NCBI GenBank assembly: GCA_949840605.1
Contig: CATKXN010000020.1
Location: 1 to 31,358 of the forward strand
DNA from: an uncultured Alistipes sp.
GTDB taxonomy: Bacteria; Bacteroidota; Bacteroidia; Bacteroidales; Rikenellaceae
DNA length: 31,358 bases
Direction: 5' to 3'
Positions 16,646 through 23,616 of the stretch are shown here, piece by piece (position 1 is the first letter of the stretch; every line of letters begins with the position of its first letter). Both the position numbers and the translations under genes were made by a program. The notes under the pieces are model-generated. The model was not told where the DNA came from, did not search any database, and worked only from the letters and a program-made list of their open reading frames with translations.

Positions 16646-17587
16646 TTATTTAAGGGCGATCATATTCACGATCGACCGCTCCGCCGCCCGGCGCACCTCC
16701 TCGTCGAGCAGGATTTCGGGGGCTTCGTTCTCGAGACAGGCGCAGATATTCTCCAGGGTCACCATCTTCATATACCGGCAGTTGTTGCAGGCGCAGGTTT
16801 CGTCGTCGGGAGGCGCCGGGATGAAGGTCTTTCCGGGATGGCGTTTCCTCATCTCGGCCAGGATGCCCGACTCGGTCACGACGATAAACGCCTGCGCATC
16901 GCTCCGCCCGCAATACTCCAGAATGCCCGCCGTGGAACCCACGTAATCGGCCGCCTCGAGGATATAGGCGCGGCATTCGGGATGCGCGACGACTTTGGCT
17001 TCGGGATGTTCTCGCTTGAGTTTCAGAAGTTTCTCGAGCGAAAACTCTTCGTGGACATGGCAAGCGCCATTCCACAGCACCATGTTCCGCCGTCCGGTCA
17101 GCTTCTGGATATAGGAGCCCAGGTTGCGGTCCGGGGCGAAGATCACCGGCTGGTCGGCGGGGATGGACTCCACGACCTTCAAGGCGTTGGACGAGGTGCA
17201 GCAGATATCCGTCAGGGCCTTGACGCCGACCGTGGTGTTGACGTAGGAGACCACCGAATGGTCGGGATACCGGGCCTTGAAAGCCGCGAATTCCGCGGCA
17301 TCGCACGACTCGGCCAGCGAGCAGCCCGCCTCGGGACAAGGTATCAGCACCTTTTTTTCAGGGCAGAGGACCTTGGCGGTCTCGGCCATGAAGTGCACCC
17401 CGGCGAAGCAGATGATGTCAGCATCGACCGACTGCGCCCTCACCGACAGGGCGAGCGAGTCGCCCAGGAAGTCGGCTACGGCCTGCACCTCGGGGGTCGT
17501 ATAGTAGTGCGCCAGGATCACGGCGTTTTTCTCCCGCTTGAGTTCCTCGATGCGGCGGCGGAGTGCGGCGGAGTTTTCGGCGTTCAT
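16646..17587 (-). CDS. nadA: Quinolinate synthase A
   Basis: 313-aa [4Fe-4S] enzyme that condenses iminoaspartate with dihydroxyacetone phosphate to quinolinate in de novo NAD synthesis. Family blocks: AVILAHYYTTPEVQ near the N-terminus, ICFAGVHFMAETAK, IPCPEAGCSLAESC (first cluster Cys), WNGACHVHEEF (second Cys) and ACNNCRYMKM (third Cys near the C-terminus). The length fits the short bacterial type. The partner genes nadB and nadC are not in the window. The start codon borders the AT-rich candidate origin region, so its promoter must lie within that gap; I found no clean TAnnTTTG box for it. Confidence 0.96.
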   Translation of the reverse strand: MNAENSAALRRRIEELKREKNAVILAHYYTTPEVQAVADFLGDSLALSVRAQSVDADIICFAGVHFMAETAKVLCPEKKVLIPCPEAGCSLAESCDAAEFAAFKARYPDHSVVSYVNTTVGVKALTDICCTSSNALKVVESIPADQPVIFAPDRNLGSYIQKLTGRRNMVLWNGACHVHEEFSLEKLLKLKREHPEAKVVAHPECRAYILEAADYVGSTAGILEYCGRSDAQAFIVVTESGILAEMRKRHPGKTFIPAPPDDETCACNNCRYMKMVTLENICACLENEAPEILLDEEVRRAAERSIVNMIALK

Positions 17588-17654
17588 TTTTTATTTTTAT
17601 TCTTTTAATTAATTATAAATAATAAAGAAGAATAGATATAATAGCTGTTGATAT

Positions 17655-17666
17655 TGTTGACAACCG
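17655..17666 (-). repeat. DnaA-box-like repeat 1
   Basis: CGGTTGTCAACA on the minus strand. It shares the CGGTTRTCRACA pattern with the two plus-strand copies and resembles the DnaA box TTATCCACA at seven of nine positions (TTGTCAACA). Confidence 0.5.
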
Positions 17667-17773
17667 GAGGTGTTATTTCCCAATCAACACTTTTCTCTTT
17701 TTATGTTTTTTATTTTAAGTTTTATTTATTTGAAAATCAATATAAATAAAAAAAAGATAACAATTGTTGAAAA

Positions 17774-17785
17774 CGGTTGTCGACA
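17774..17785 (+). repeat. DnaA-box-like repeat 2
   Basis: CGGTTGTCGACA, preceded by AA as in repeat 3. The nonamer TTGTCGACA matches the DnaA box at seven of nine positions. Confidence 0.5.
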
Positions 17786-17947
17786 TACCGACAGTCATTT
17801 GTTTTTAACATTCCGTGCCGTTTCCGGCCCCGGCGGCCCCGGCATAACTTCTCATAAAAAAATTTGGTTTCGGCGAAAAGCTGATTATACGGTTTCTCAT
17901 TTTCAAAAAGCAAATTTTCGGCCCTCGACTTTTCACTATTTTTCCAA

Positions 17948-17959
17948 CGGTTATCGACA
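17948..17959 (+). repeat. DnaA-box-like repeat 3
   Basis: CGGTTATCGACA; the nonamer TTATCGACA differs from the DnaA consensus TTATCCACA at a single position, the best match in the gap. It lies 18 bp before the mrp stop codon. Confidence 0.55.
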
Positions 17960-17976
17960 GGTTGTTGGGGGAGTTA

Positions 17977-19029
17977 TCAACCGTTTTTCATCACTTTGGA
18001 AACCACCTTTTCGGCGATCGCCCGGTAGTACTCTTCGACGCGGGGATCGATCCCGGCCGCGGGGCGGCCCTCCTCCCCTCCGTCCATGATCGACTGCACG
18101 ATGGGGATTTCGCCCAGGAAATCCACCCCGCTCCGTTCGGCGAAAGCCCGGGCCCCGCCGTGCCCGAAAATGTAGTAGCGGTTTTCCGGGAGTTCGGCAG
18201 GGGTGAACCACGCCATGTTCTCGATGATGCCCGCCACGGGGATGTTAACGTTTTCGTTGCGGAACATCTCCACGCCGCGCACGACGTCCGCCACGGCGAT
18301 CTGCTGCGGCGTCGAGACGATCACTGCGGCATCGATCTTCAACTCCCCGATGATCGAGAGGTGCACGTCGCCCGTGCCGGGAGGCAGGTCCGCCAGCAGG
18401 AAGTCCAGCGTACCCCACCGGGTCTGGTGGATCATCTGTTTCAGGGCGCTGACGGCCATGGCCCCGCGCCACAGCAGGGCGTCGGTCGGTTTGATGAAGA
18501 AGCCGATCGACATCAGCCGGATGTCCATCGATTCGGCCGGGACGATGCGGTCCATCCCCTCTTCGGAAACGGCTTCGGGGGCATACCCCTCCACGCCGAA
18601 CATCTTGGGCTGCGAGGGACCGTAAATGTCGGCGTCGAGAATGCCCACGCGGAAACCCATGTTCCGCAGGGCTACGGCTAGGTTGGCCGTGACGGTGGAC
18701 TTGCCTACCCCGCCCTTGCCCGAAGCCACGGCGATCACTTTGGCGATGCCGCCCGTCGTGGTCTGCAGCTTGGGTTCGGGGCGCGGTGCGGCGCCGCCCT
18801 CCTTGACGACCACCAGCACCTCGGCGTCCGGAAACGCCTCGCGCAAAAGGGCTTCGGCCTGGTTCTTGATCTTCACCGCGAACGGATCGCGGGCTTTGGC
18901 GAAGCGCAGGACGACCGTGACTTTCCCGTTTGCGGCGGCCGTATGTTCGATGAATCCGCTCGTGACGATGTCCTGTCCCGTTTCGGGATGGACGACCGCA
19001 GCGAGCAGGTGTTTGATTTTTTCTTCCAT
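17977..19029 (-). CDS. Mrp/ApbC-family iron-sulfur cluster carrier ATPase
   Basis: P-loop NTPase thought to carry or deliver Fe-S clusters in the cytoplasm. I choose the start at 19029 (350 aa, MEEKIKHLLAAV): a start 27 nt upstream also exists, but a -7 promoter box at 19054-19061 overlaps it. An N-terminal MIP18-like domain (about residues 1-85, VVHPETGQDIVTSGFIEH) is followed by the ATPase with deviant Walker A VASGKGGVGKST, then DADIYGPSQPKMFG and LLADLPPGTGDVHLS. The CxxC pair that binds the bridging cluster in most Mrp proteins is missing: the segment reads ENMAWFTPAELPENRYYIFG. I recall this form from other Bacteroidetes, so it is probably lineage-typical. It is divergent from sppA. Confidence 0.93.
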   Translation of the reverse strand: MEEKIKHLLAAVVHPETGQDIVTSGFIEHTAAANGKVTVVLRFAKARDPFAVKIKNQAEALLREAFPDAEVLVVVKEGGAAPRPEPKLQTTTGGIAKVIAVASGKGGVGKSTVTANLAVALRNMGFRVGILDADIYGPSQPKMFGVEGYAPEAVSEEGMDRIVPAESMDIRLMSIGFFIKPTDALLWRGAMAVSALKQMIHQTRWGTLDFLLADLPPGTGDVHLSIIGELKIDAAVIVSTPQQIAVADVVRGVEMFRNENVNIPVAGIIENMAWFTPAELPENRYYIFGHGGARAFAERSGVDFLGEIPIVQSIMDGGEEGRPAAGIDPRVEEYYRAIAEKVVSKVMKNG

Positions 19030-19053
19030 GCAGTAAGAAAGGTTTGTCTTTGA

Positions 19054-19061
19054 CAAAGATA
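19054..19061 (-). promoter_or_regulatory. Probable -7 box for mrp
   Basis: TATCTTTG on the minus strand matches TAnnTTTG, 24 nt upstream of the chosen mrp start. Transcription would begin inside any longer version of the ORF, which favours the start at 19029. Confidence 0.5.
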
Positions 19062-19123
19062 ACGTATATTTATAGAATTAATGGTGCATGTCTTACTTTT
19101 TTATCGAAAAACGATAAATTTTA

Positions 19124-19153
19124 TTTGTTTTTCGTAAAATATCGTTATATTTG
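19124..19153 (+). promoter_or_regulatory. Bacteroidetes-type promoter for the sppA leader
   Basis: TTTG at 19124-19127 (-33 box), an 18-nt spacer, then TATATTTG at 19146-19153 (-7 box), both on the plus strand. The expected start of transcription is about 19158-19163. It lies in an AT-rich divergent region shared with mrp. Confidence 0.7.
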
Positions 19154-19159
19154 CGGACA

Positions 19160-19508
19160 AAGAAGGGATTTTTGATTGATAGTTTGACGTAATCTCGGGA
19201 GACAATCCGGTTGCGTTGCGACAACTGCGGCAGCAGGCGAGAGCAGGCAACTTGATGGTTGCCGAGCCGCCACAGCAGAAACGGCGCGTGTTTTTGCGCC
19301 GTAAGCCCCTGCCTGAGGGCCGGTTAAAAAACGGCTTTTAGATGAAGGGAGCGCAGAATGGAATCTGATGCGCAACAATTTGCGCATCGCTTTTAACACC
19401 CGGCTCTTAGCCGGGGTGGAACGGATTTGTAAACGCGGCTGAAAGCCGCGAATACACCCTTCGGAAATGGAAGGCAAACAACAAAGAATAAACAAAAATA
19501 GACGTATT
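19160..19508 (+). ncRNA. Hairpin-rich leader or independent structured RNA upstream of sppA
   Basis: About 350 nt between a good promoter and the sppA start, with no convincing ORF. Perfect stems: 19246-19251 with 19258-19263 (GGCAAC/GTTGCC); 19281-19287 with 19296-19302 (ACGGCGC/GCGCCGT); 19367-19375 with 19380-19388 (9 bp, CAAT loop); 19399-19405 with 19409-19415 (CCCGGCT/AGCCGGG); 19434-19440 with 19444-19450 (CGCGGCT/AGCCGCG). GCAGG at 19233-19237 can pair with CCTGC at 19308-19312, closing a multibranch loop over the first two stems. No T tract follows the last stem, so it probably runs on into sppA. I compared it by eye with RNase P, tmRNA, SRP, 6S and common riboswitch signatures and recognised none. 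Confidence 0.6.
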
Positions 19509-21275
19509 ATGAATTTTGTAAAGACTTTTCTGGCCGGGCTCCTTGCGGTCGTCGTGGGGACGTTCCTGGTGTTTTTCCTCTGGATCTTCATTCTGCTGGG
19601 TATCGCCGGGTCGATGGAGAAAAGCGTTGCGGTGCATCCCGAATCGGTCCTGAAGATCGATTTCTCGGAGGTGCTCACCGACGCCCCCTCGTCCGATCCG
19701 CTGGCCGGCATCGACCTGATGACGCTTCAAACCACGCGGCAGCTGCCGCTGTTCAAGGCGCTCCGGGCCATCGAGGCCGCCGGGGCCGACGACCGCATCA
19801 AGGGTATCTACCTGCGCATGAACGGCGAAGGCGGTGTCACGGGATCGGCCCTGCTGGAAGAGCTTCGCGAAGCGTTGCTCGAATTCAAGCAGAGCGGTAA
19901 GTTCATCGTCGCCTACAATGAGACCTATTCCCAAGGGCAGTATTACCTCGCTTCGGTCGCCGACAAGATCTACCTCCAACCCCAGGGCGGCATGGACTGG
20001 TCGGGTCTGGCTTCGAACGTGATGTTCTACAAGGGACTGCTGGACAAGCTCGATCTCCGCGCCGAGGTGTTCCGCCCCACGGCCTGCAAATACAAGAGCG
20101 CCGTGGAGCCGTTCATCCTCGACAAGATGTCGCCGGCGAACCGCGAGCAGATGCAGGCGCTGGTGAACTCGATGTGGGGAACCATTTCGGGCGCCGTGTG
20201 CGAATCCCGCGGCATCGACTCGGTGCAGATGCGCCGGATCACCGACAATCTGCAGGTGACGCTTCCCGAGGAGGCGCTCGAATACGGATTCATCGACAGC
20301 CTGCTTTATGAAGATCAGATGGAGGATGTCTTCACCGAACTCGGGCTTTCCGACGACTGCGATTTCATCACGCTGGGCGATTACGCCTCGCAGGTGGGCG
20401 CCGACCTGAAAAACATCTCCGCCGACCAGGTGGCCATCGTCTATGCCGACGGGCAGATCGTCGACGGCGAGGGATACGGCAAGGAGATCTACGGCAATAC
20501 GCTGGCCGCGAAGATCGCCGGCGTGCGTGAAGACGAGAAGGTCAAGGCCGTGGTCCTGCGCGTCAACTCCCCCGGCGGCAGCGCGCTGGCTTCGGACGTC
20601 ATCTGGCGGGAGGTCGAACTGCTCCGGGCAGAGAAACCCGTCGTCGTGTCGATGGGCTCCTATGCCGCCAGCGGGGGGTATTACATCTCCTGCCCGGCGG
20701 ACGTGATCGTGGCCGACAGGCTGACCCTCACGGGTTCGATCGGGGTCTTCGGCATGATCCTCGACACCCGCGAGGCGCTGAAGAACAAGCTCGGCATCAC
20801 CGTCGACGGTGTGGAGAGCAACACCTCGTCGAGCTTTATGGCCACGGAACCCCTCACCCCGGTCCAGCGGTCGATGATCATGCGCGGCGTGGACAAGGTT
20901 TACACCACTTTCACGAACGACGTGGCCGAAGGCCGCAACCTGCCTGTTGAAAAGGTCCTCGACATCGCCGGCGGACGTGTCTGGTCGGGAGCGGATGCGC
21001 TGGGCATCGGTCTGATCGACACCTACGGCGGTCTGAAGACGGCCATTGCGCTGGCGGTGGACAAGGCCGGTCTGGGCGACAGCTACCGCGTGACCGAGGT
21101 GACCGAGACCCCGACGGGATTCGCGGCATTCATCGCATCGCTCAACGTGAGTGTCCGCGAGGCCTTCACGCGTTCGGACCTGGGTCTGATGATGAAGGAT
21201 TACGACACGGTCCGCGAAGCCTTCCGCCAGCAGGGCGTGCTGATGTACTCGCCCTACAAGGTCGAGGTACGGTAG
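19509..21275 (+). CDS. sppA: Signal peptide peptidase SppA, 67-kDa type
   Basis: 588-aa inner-membrane serine protease with two tandem ClpP-like domains that degrades cleaved signal peptides. I choose the ATG at 19509 (MNFVKTFLAGLLAVV), directly before the single N-terminal membrane anchor (about residues 5-35). An in-frame ATG 42 nt upstream would only add a hydrophilic tail in the leader. The general-base lysine is Lys196 in KYKSAVEPF and the nucleophile is Ser388 in SMGSYAASGGYY. The second half also carries RVNSPGGSAL and TLTGSIGVFG. The two-domain length equals the E. coli SppA type. It sits behind a long structured leader and ends at a bidirectional terminator. Confidence 0.95.
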   Translation: MNFVKTFLAGLLAVVVGTFLVFFLWIFILLGIAGSMEKSVAVHPESVLKIDFSEVLTDAPSSDPLAGIDLMTLQTTRQLPLFKALRAIEAAGADDRIKGIYLRMNGEGGVTGSALLEELREALLEFKQSGKFIVAYNETYSQGQYYLASVADKIYLQPQGGMDWSGLASNVMFYKGLLDKLDLRAEVFRPTACKYKSAVEPFILDKMSPANREQMQALVNSMWGTISGAVCESRGIDSVQMRRITDNLQVTLPEEALEYGFIDSLLYEDQMEDVFTELGLSDDCDFITLGDYASQVGADLKNISADQVAIVYADGQIVDGEGYGKEIYGNTLAAKIAGVREDEKVKAVVLRVNSPGGSALASDVIWREVELLRAEKPVVVSMGSYAASGGYYISCPADVIVADRLTLTGSIGVFGMILDTREALKNKLGITVDGVESNTSSSFMATEPLTPVQRSMIMRGVDKVYTTFTNDVAEGRNLPVEKVLDIAGGRVWSGADALGIGLIDTYGGLKTAIALAVDKAGLGDSYRVTEVTETPTGFAAFIASLNVSVREAFTRSDLGLMMKDYDTVREAFRQQGVLMYSPYKVEVR

Positions 21276-21292
21276 TGTCGCTGCTGTTCAAT

Positions 21293-21329
21293 AAAAAAAG
21301 CTCTCTGATTTATTCAGAGAGCTTTTTTT
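21293..21329. terminator. Bidirectional terminator between sppA and sulfatase gene
   Basis: Ten-bp stem AGCTCTCTGA/TCAGAGAGCT (21299-21308 with 21314-21323), 5-nt loop, flanked by an A run on the left and a T run on the right, so both strands present a hairpin followed by a T tract. It serves the convergent sppA and sulfatase operon. Confidence 0.92.
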
Positions 21330-21349
21330 TATTGCTTCGATTTCGTTTG

Positions 21350-22747
21350 TCAGAACGGATTGTTAGGTTCTGCGAAGTCGTAGAAGGTACCGTAATTGCC
21401 TCGCCTGGGGGCTCCGGGCATGTCTGGGCGAAAATCGGGGCATTCGTCGACCCGAGCTTTCAGCTTGCGGTAGATCTTCTTCACCTCGTCGCTGCACGAA
21501 GCTATGTCGATCGGGTGTTCTTCCATGAAGTCCTCCCTGGTATTGTAGAAACGGCCGTCCCAATAGTATTTGTATTCGGTGGTACGGGCCGCCCGCGAAG
21601 CGTACGGCGCCGCCGCCGTCGGCCAAAGCGGATTGTAATGCATCAGTGAAATCTCTTTCTCCAACGGTTTCTGTCCCGTGATCTCGGGATAGAGGTTCAC
21701 GCCGTCGAGTTTCCACTCCGCGGGAATCCCGATCCGCATGGCGTCGGCGAATGTGGGGAAGAAATCCGTAAAATCGGCCAGCCGTTCGCTGACGCGCGGC
21801 GCGATGCGGTCGCCCCAGCAGACAATTAGCGGAACTGAAGTCCCCACACCCCGCGGATCGCCCTTGCCGCCGCGTCGCAGCGTACCGTCGGCCATTTGCG
21901 AAACGATACGCGTCGAGGTGCCGTTATCCGACGTGAAGATGAAGATCGTATTGTCCCACTGCCCGTTCTCCTTGAGCCGCCGCACCATGCGTCCGACCTT
22001 CTTGTCCAGATAGGCCACCATGTCGCGGAAATTGGAGGTGTCCTTCTCGAACCGCCCGTGGAAATCCATATCCCAGCTTTCGGAATCCGGAGTCGGCGTA
22101 TGGGGCGTATGCACGAGGGGCGTGGAGCAGTAGAGCAGGAAGGGCTTTGCGGACTCTTTCTGCCGGTCGAGGAATTCGAAGGCCGCCCCTTCGAACCCGT
22201 CGGGGCCGTAAGTTGAATATTCGTAATGACCGTGGTTGTCCATCATGCAGTTGGCGTAGCGGTCGGTGCCAGTCGGACCGTTGAATTCCTTATACACTTC
22301 GAGCTGGAAAAGACTCCACTCGTCCCACCCCAGGCGTGTGGGCATCTCGCGGTCGCGACCGAGCTGCCACTTGCCGAACATCCCGGTCGTATAGCCTGCC
22401 TGACGCGCCAGCTGCGCGAAGGTGGGTTCGTCGTCGTTCATATAGCCGAAGCAGACGTAGTTGCGGTCGTTGTACTGACCGGTCATCAGCTGCACGCGTG
22501 AAGGAGAGCTCAGCGGCTGCGCGTGCATGTTACGGTAGAACAGCCCGTGGCGCGCCAGCGAATCGATCGTGTGCGTGTCGTAGGAGACCCCGCCCATGCA
22601 GCCGAAACATTCGGCGCCGATGTCGTCCGCCAGAAACAGCACGATGTTGGGACGAGGATCGCTTTGTACCGAACCGTCCGTACAGGCTCCGGCCGCAAGC
22701 GACAACGCTGACAGACCGCTGAGACGAAGTGTGGCATTAGTAATCAT
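21350..22747 (-). CDS. S-type (anSME-dependent) sulfatase, probable lipoprotein
   Basis: 465-aa type I sulfatase of the alkaline phosphatase superfamily, removing sulfate esters from glycans or small molecules. The N-terminus has a hydrophobic signal and a weak lipobox (LAAGAC, Cys22). The metal site starts at NIVLFLADDIG (DD at 41-42). The modification motif is Ser80-x-Pro82-x-Arg84 (LSSPSRVQLMTG), the serine form that a radical-SAM anSME converts to formylglycine; no anSME gene is in the window. Other conserved parts are GKWQLG and the C-terminal metal Asp-Asn in FTSDNGTS. Substrate cannot be read from sequence. It is the last gene of the leftward operon, 21 nt after the esterase gene, and is followed by the terminator. 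Confidence 0.92.
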   Translation of the reverse strand: MITNATLRLSGLSALSLAAGACTDGSVQSDPRPNIVLFLADDIGAECFGCMGGVSYDTHTIDSLARHGLFYRNMHAQPLSSPSRVQLMTGQYNDRNYVCFGYMNDDEPTFAQLARQAGYTTGMFGKWQLGRDREMPTRLGWDEWSLFQLEVYKEFNGPTGTDRYANCMMDNHGHYEYSTYGPDGFEGAAFEFLDRQKESAKPFLLYCSTPLVHTPHTPTPDSESWDMDFHGRFEKDTSNFRDMVAYLDKKVGRMVRRLKENGQWDNTIFIFTSDNGTSTRIVSQMADGTLRRGGKGDPRGVGTSVPLIVCWGDRIAPRVSERLADFTDFFPTFADAMRIGIPAEWKLDGVNLYPEITGQKPLEKEISLMHYNPLWPTAAAPYASRAARTTEYKYYWDGRFYNTREDFMEEHPIDIASCSDEVKKIYRKLKARVDECPDFRPDMPGAPRRGNYGTFYDFAEPNNPF

Positions 22748-22768
22748 ACTTTACTGTGTTGAATGTTG

Positions 22769-23581
22769 TTATTTCTTGAAATCACGGATGTAACTAATCG
22801 TGAGATAATGTCCAGCCTGAGGCATGTTGCCGTGTTTGAATCCGTCGAATTCCCGGAGTTGTACGTCCGGATGTTTTGCAACCTGCATCATGCGCCAAAA
22901 ATAGGTAATTTCTTCATACCGCCCTTTTAATTCCAATTCGCGATCTCCCGAAAGTAGCAGGATCGGCGGACAGTCCGCACGTACATGATTCAGAGGCGCC
23001 ATATCGTCCACAATGACCTGTGTATTGGGAATTCCCAGTTCCTTTCTGCGGGCGAAATGGGTAACTACTTGTCCGCTATAAGGGATAAGCGCCGCAAAAG
23101 CCTCATCCGGATCGATTCCGTAAGGGGCTGTCCAGCGTTTATCGAGCCCGATCATCAAAGTAAGGTAACCTCCGGCGGAATGGCCTGCAATGAAGATCTG
23201 CGAAGGGTCCCCACCGTAAGAGGCTATATGTTTGATGGTCCACGCTGTTGCAGCCGCAGCGTCATCCAGACAATCGGCTACTTTTACATGTGGAGTCAGG
23301 CGATAATCCACCCCGACAATGGCGAATCCTTTTTCGCGCAAAGTCTTCGGGATATCGCGTTTGCCTCCGGTGAGACTGCCGCCATGAAACCAGACTACAG
23401 TAGGAAAATCTTTCTTGTTAGTCGGATAATAGAGATCGAGCCGGCATAGTGAATCGATGTAGGAGTCGCCTGCCGCATCCCGGTATGCGATATTTTTGAC
23501 AGTTCGGTATGTCGTTTCCTGGGCCGGAATTTTCGGTCCAGGAAGGACCAGAGCAAAGAATAGAAGGATAATTTTTTTCAT
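22769..23581 (-). CDS. Exported alpha/beta-hydrolase (HSL-like carboxylesterase)
   Basis: 270-aa secreted esterase. A signal peptide (about 1-20, ending KIPAQE) is followed by an alpha/beta-hydrolase domain of the BD-FAE/HSL-like group: oxyanion-hole HGGSL at 66-70, VDYRL at 91-95, and nucleophile elbow GHSAG at 133-137 (Ser135). The acid residue is probably the Asp in LLLSGDRELE and the base the His in DGFKHGNMP. It could remove acetyl or other acyl esters from sugars, which fits the neighbouring sulfatase and sialate O-acetylesterase-like genes; that substrate is an inference. It lies 35 nt after the sialidase-fold gene and 21 nt before the sulfatase gene. Confidence 0.88.
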   Translation of the reverse strand: MKKIILLFFALVLPGPKIPAQETTYRTVKNIAYRDAAGDSYIDSLCRLDLYYPTNKKDFPTVVWFHGGSLTGGKRDIPKTLREKGFAIVGVDYRLTPHVKVADCLDDAAAATAWTIKHIASYGGDPSQIFIAGHSAGGYLTLMIGLDKRWTAPYGIDPDEAFAALIPYSGQVVTHFARRKELGIPNTQVIVDDMAPLNHVRADCPPILLLSGDRELELKGRYEEITYFWRMMQVAKHPDVQLREFDGFKHGNMPQAGHYLTISYIRDFKK

Positions 23582-23616
23582 GATTGTAACTTAATCGGAA
23601 AGTAGGGAACGGTCTC

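Larger units (their letters stand above)
17588..17976. other. oriC: Candidate chromosomal replication origin (oriC)
   Basis: A 389-bp gap without a convincing gene between nadA and mrp. It is extremely AT-rich in an otherwise G+C-rich region, with nearly pure A/T runs at 17588-17640 and 17691-17765 that would suit a DNA-unwinding element. It contains three copies of the 12-mer CGGTTRTCRACA (17655-17666 minus, 17774-17785 and 17948-17959 plus). Its last nine bases, TTRTCRACA, resemble the DnaA box TTATCCACA with one to two mismatches. A fourth partial copy (AACGGTTGATAAC, minus) runs from about 17974 into the mrp stop region. A short GC-rich block lies at 17814-17842. Parallel evidence is the cluster of parS-like sites about 7.3-8.2 kb away. 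The alternative is an unusually AT-rich regulatory gap. Confidence 0.6.

Noticed and set aside
17670..18089. Rightward ORF of 139 aa across the AT-rich gap and the end of mrp
   Set aside because: Its first half is AT-driven low-complexity residues and its second half is antisense to mrp. No family resemblance or ribosome-binding signal supports it.
19160..19508. RNase P RNA, tmRNA, 6S RNA or a known riboswitch in the sppA leader
   Set aside because: I did not find the signature sequences of these families, such as the RNase P P4 strands or the tmRNA tRNA-like ends. This was by eye only; a covariance search would settle it.
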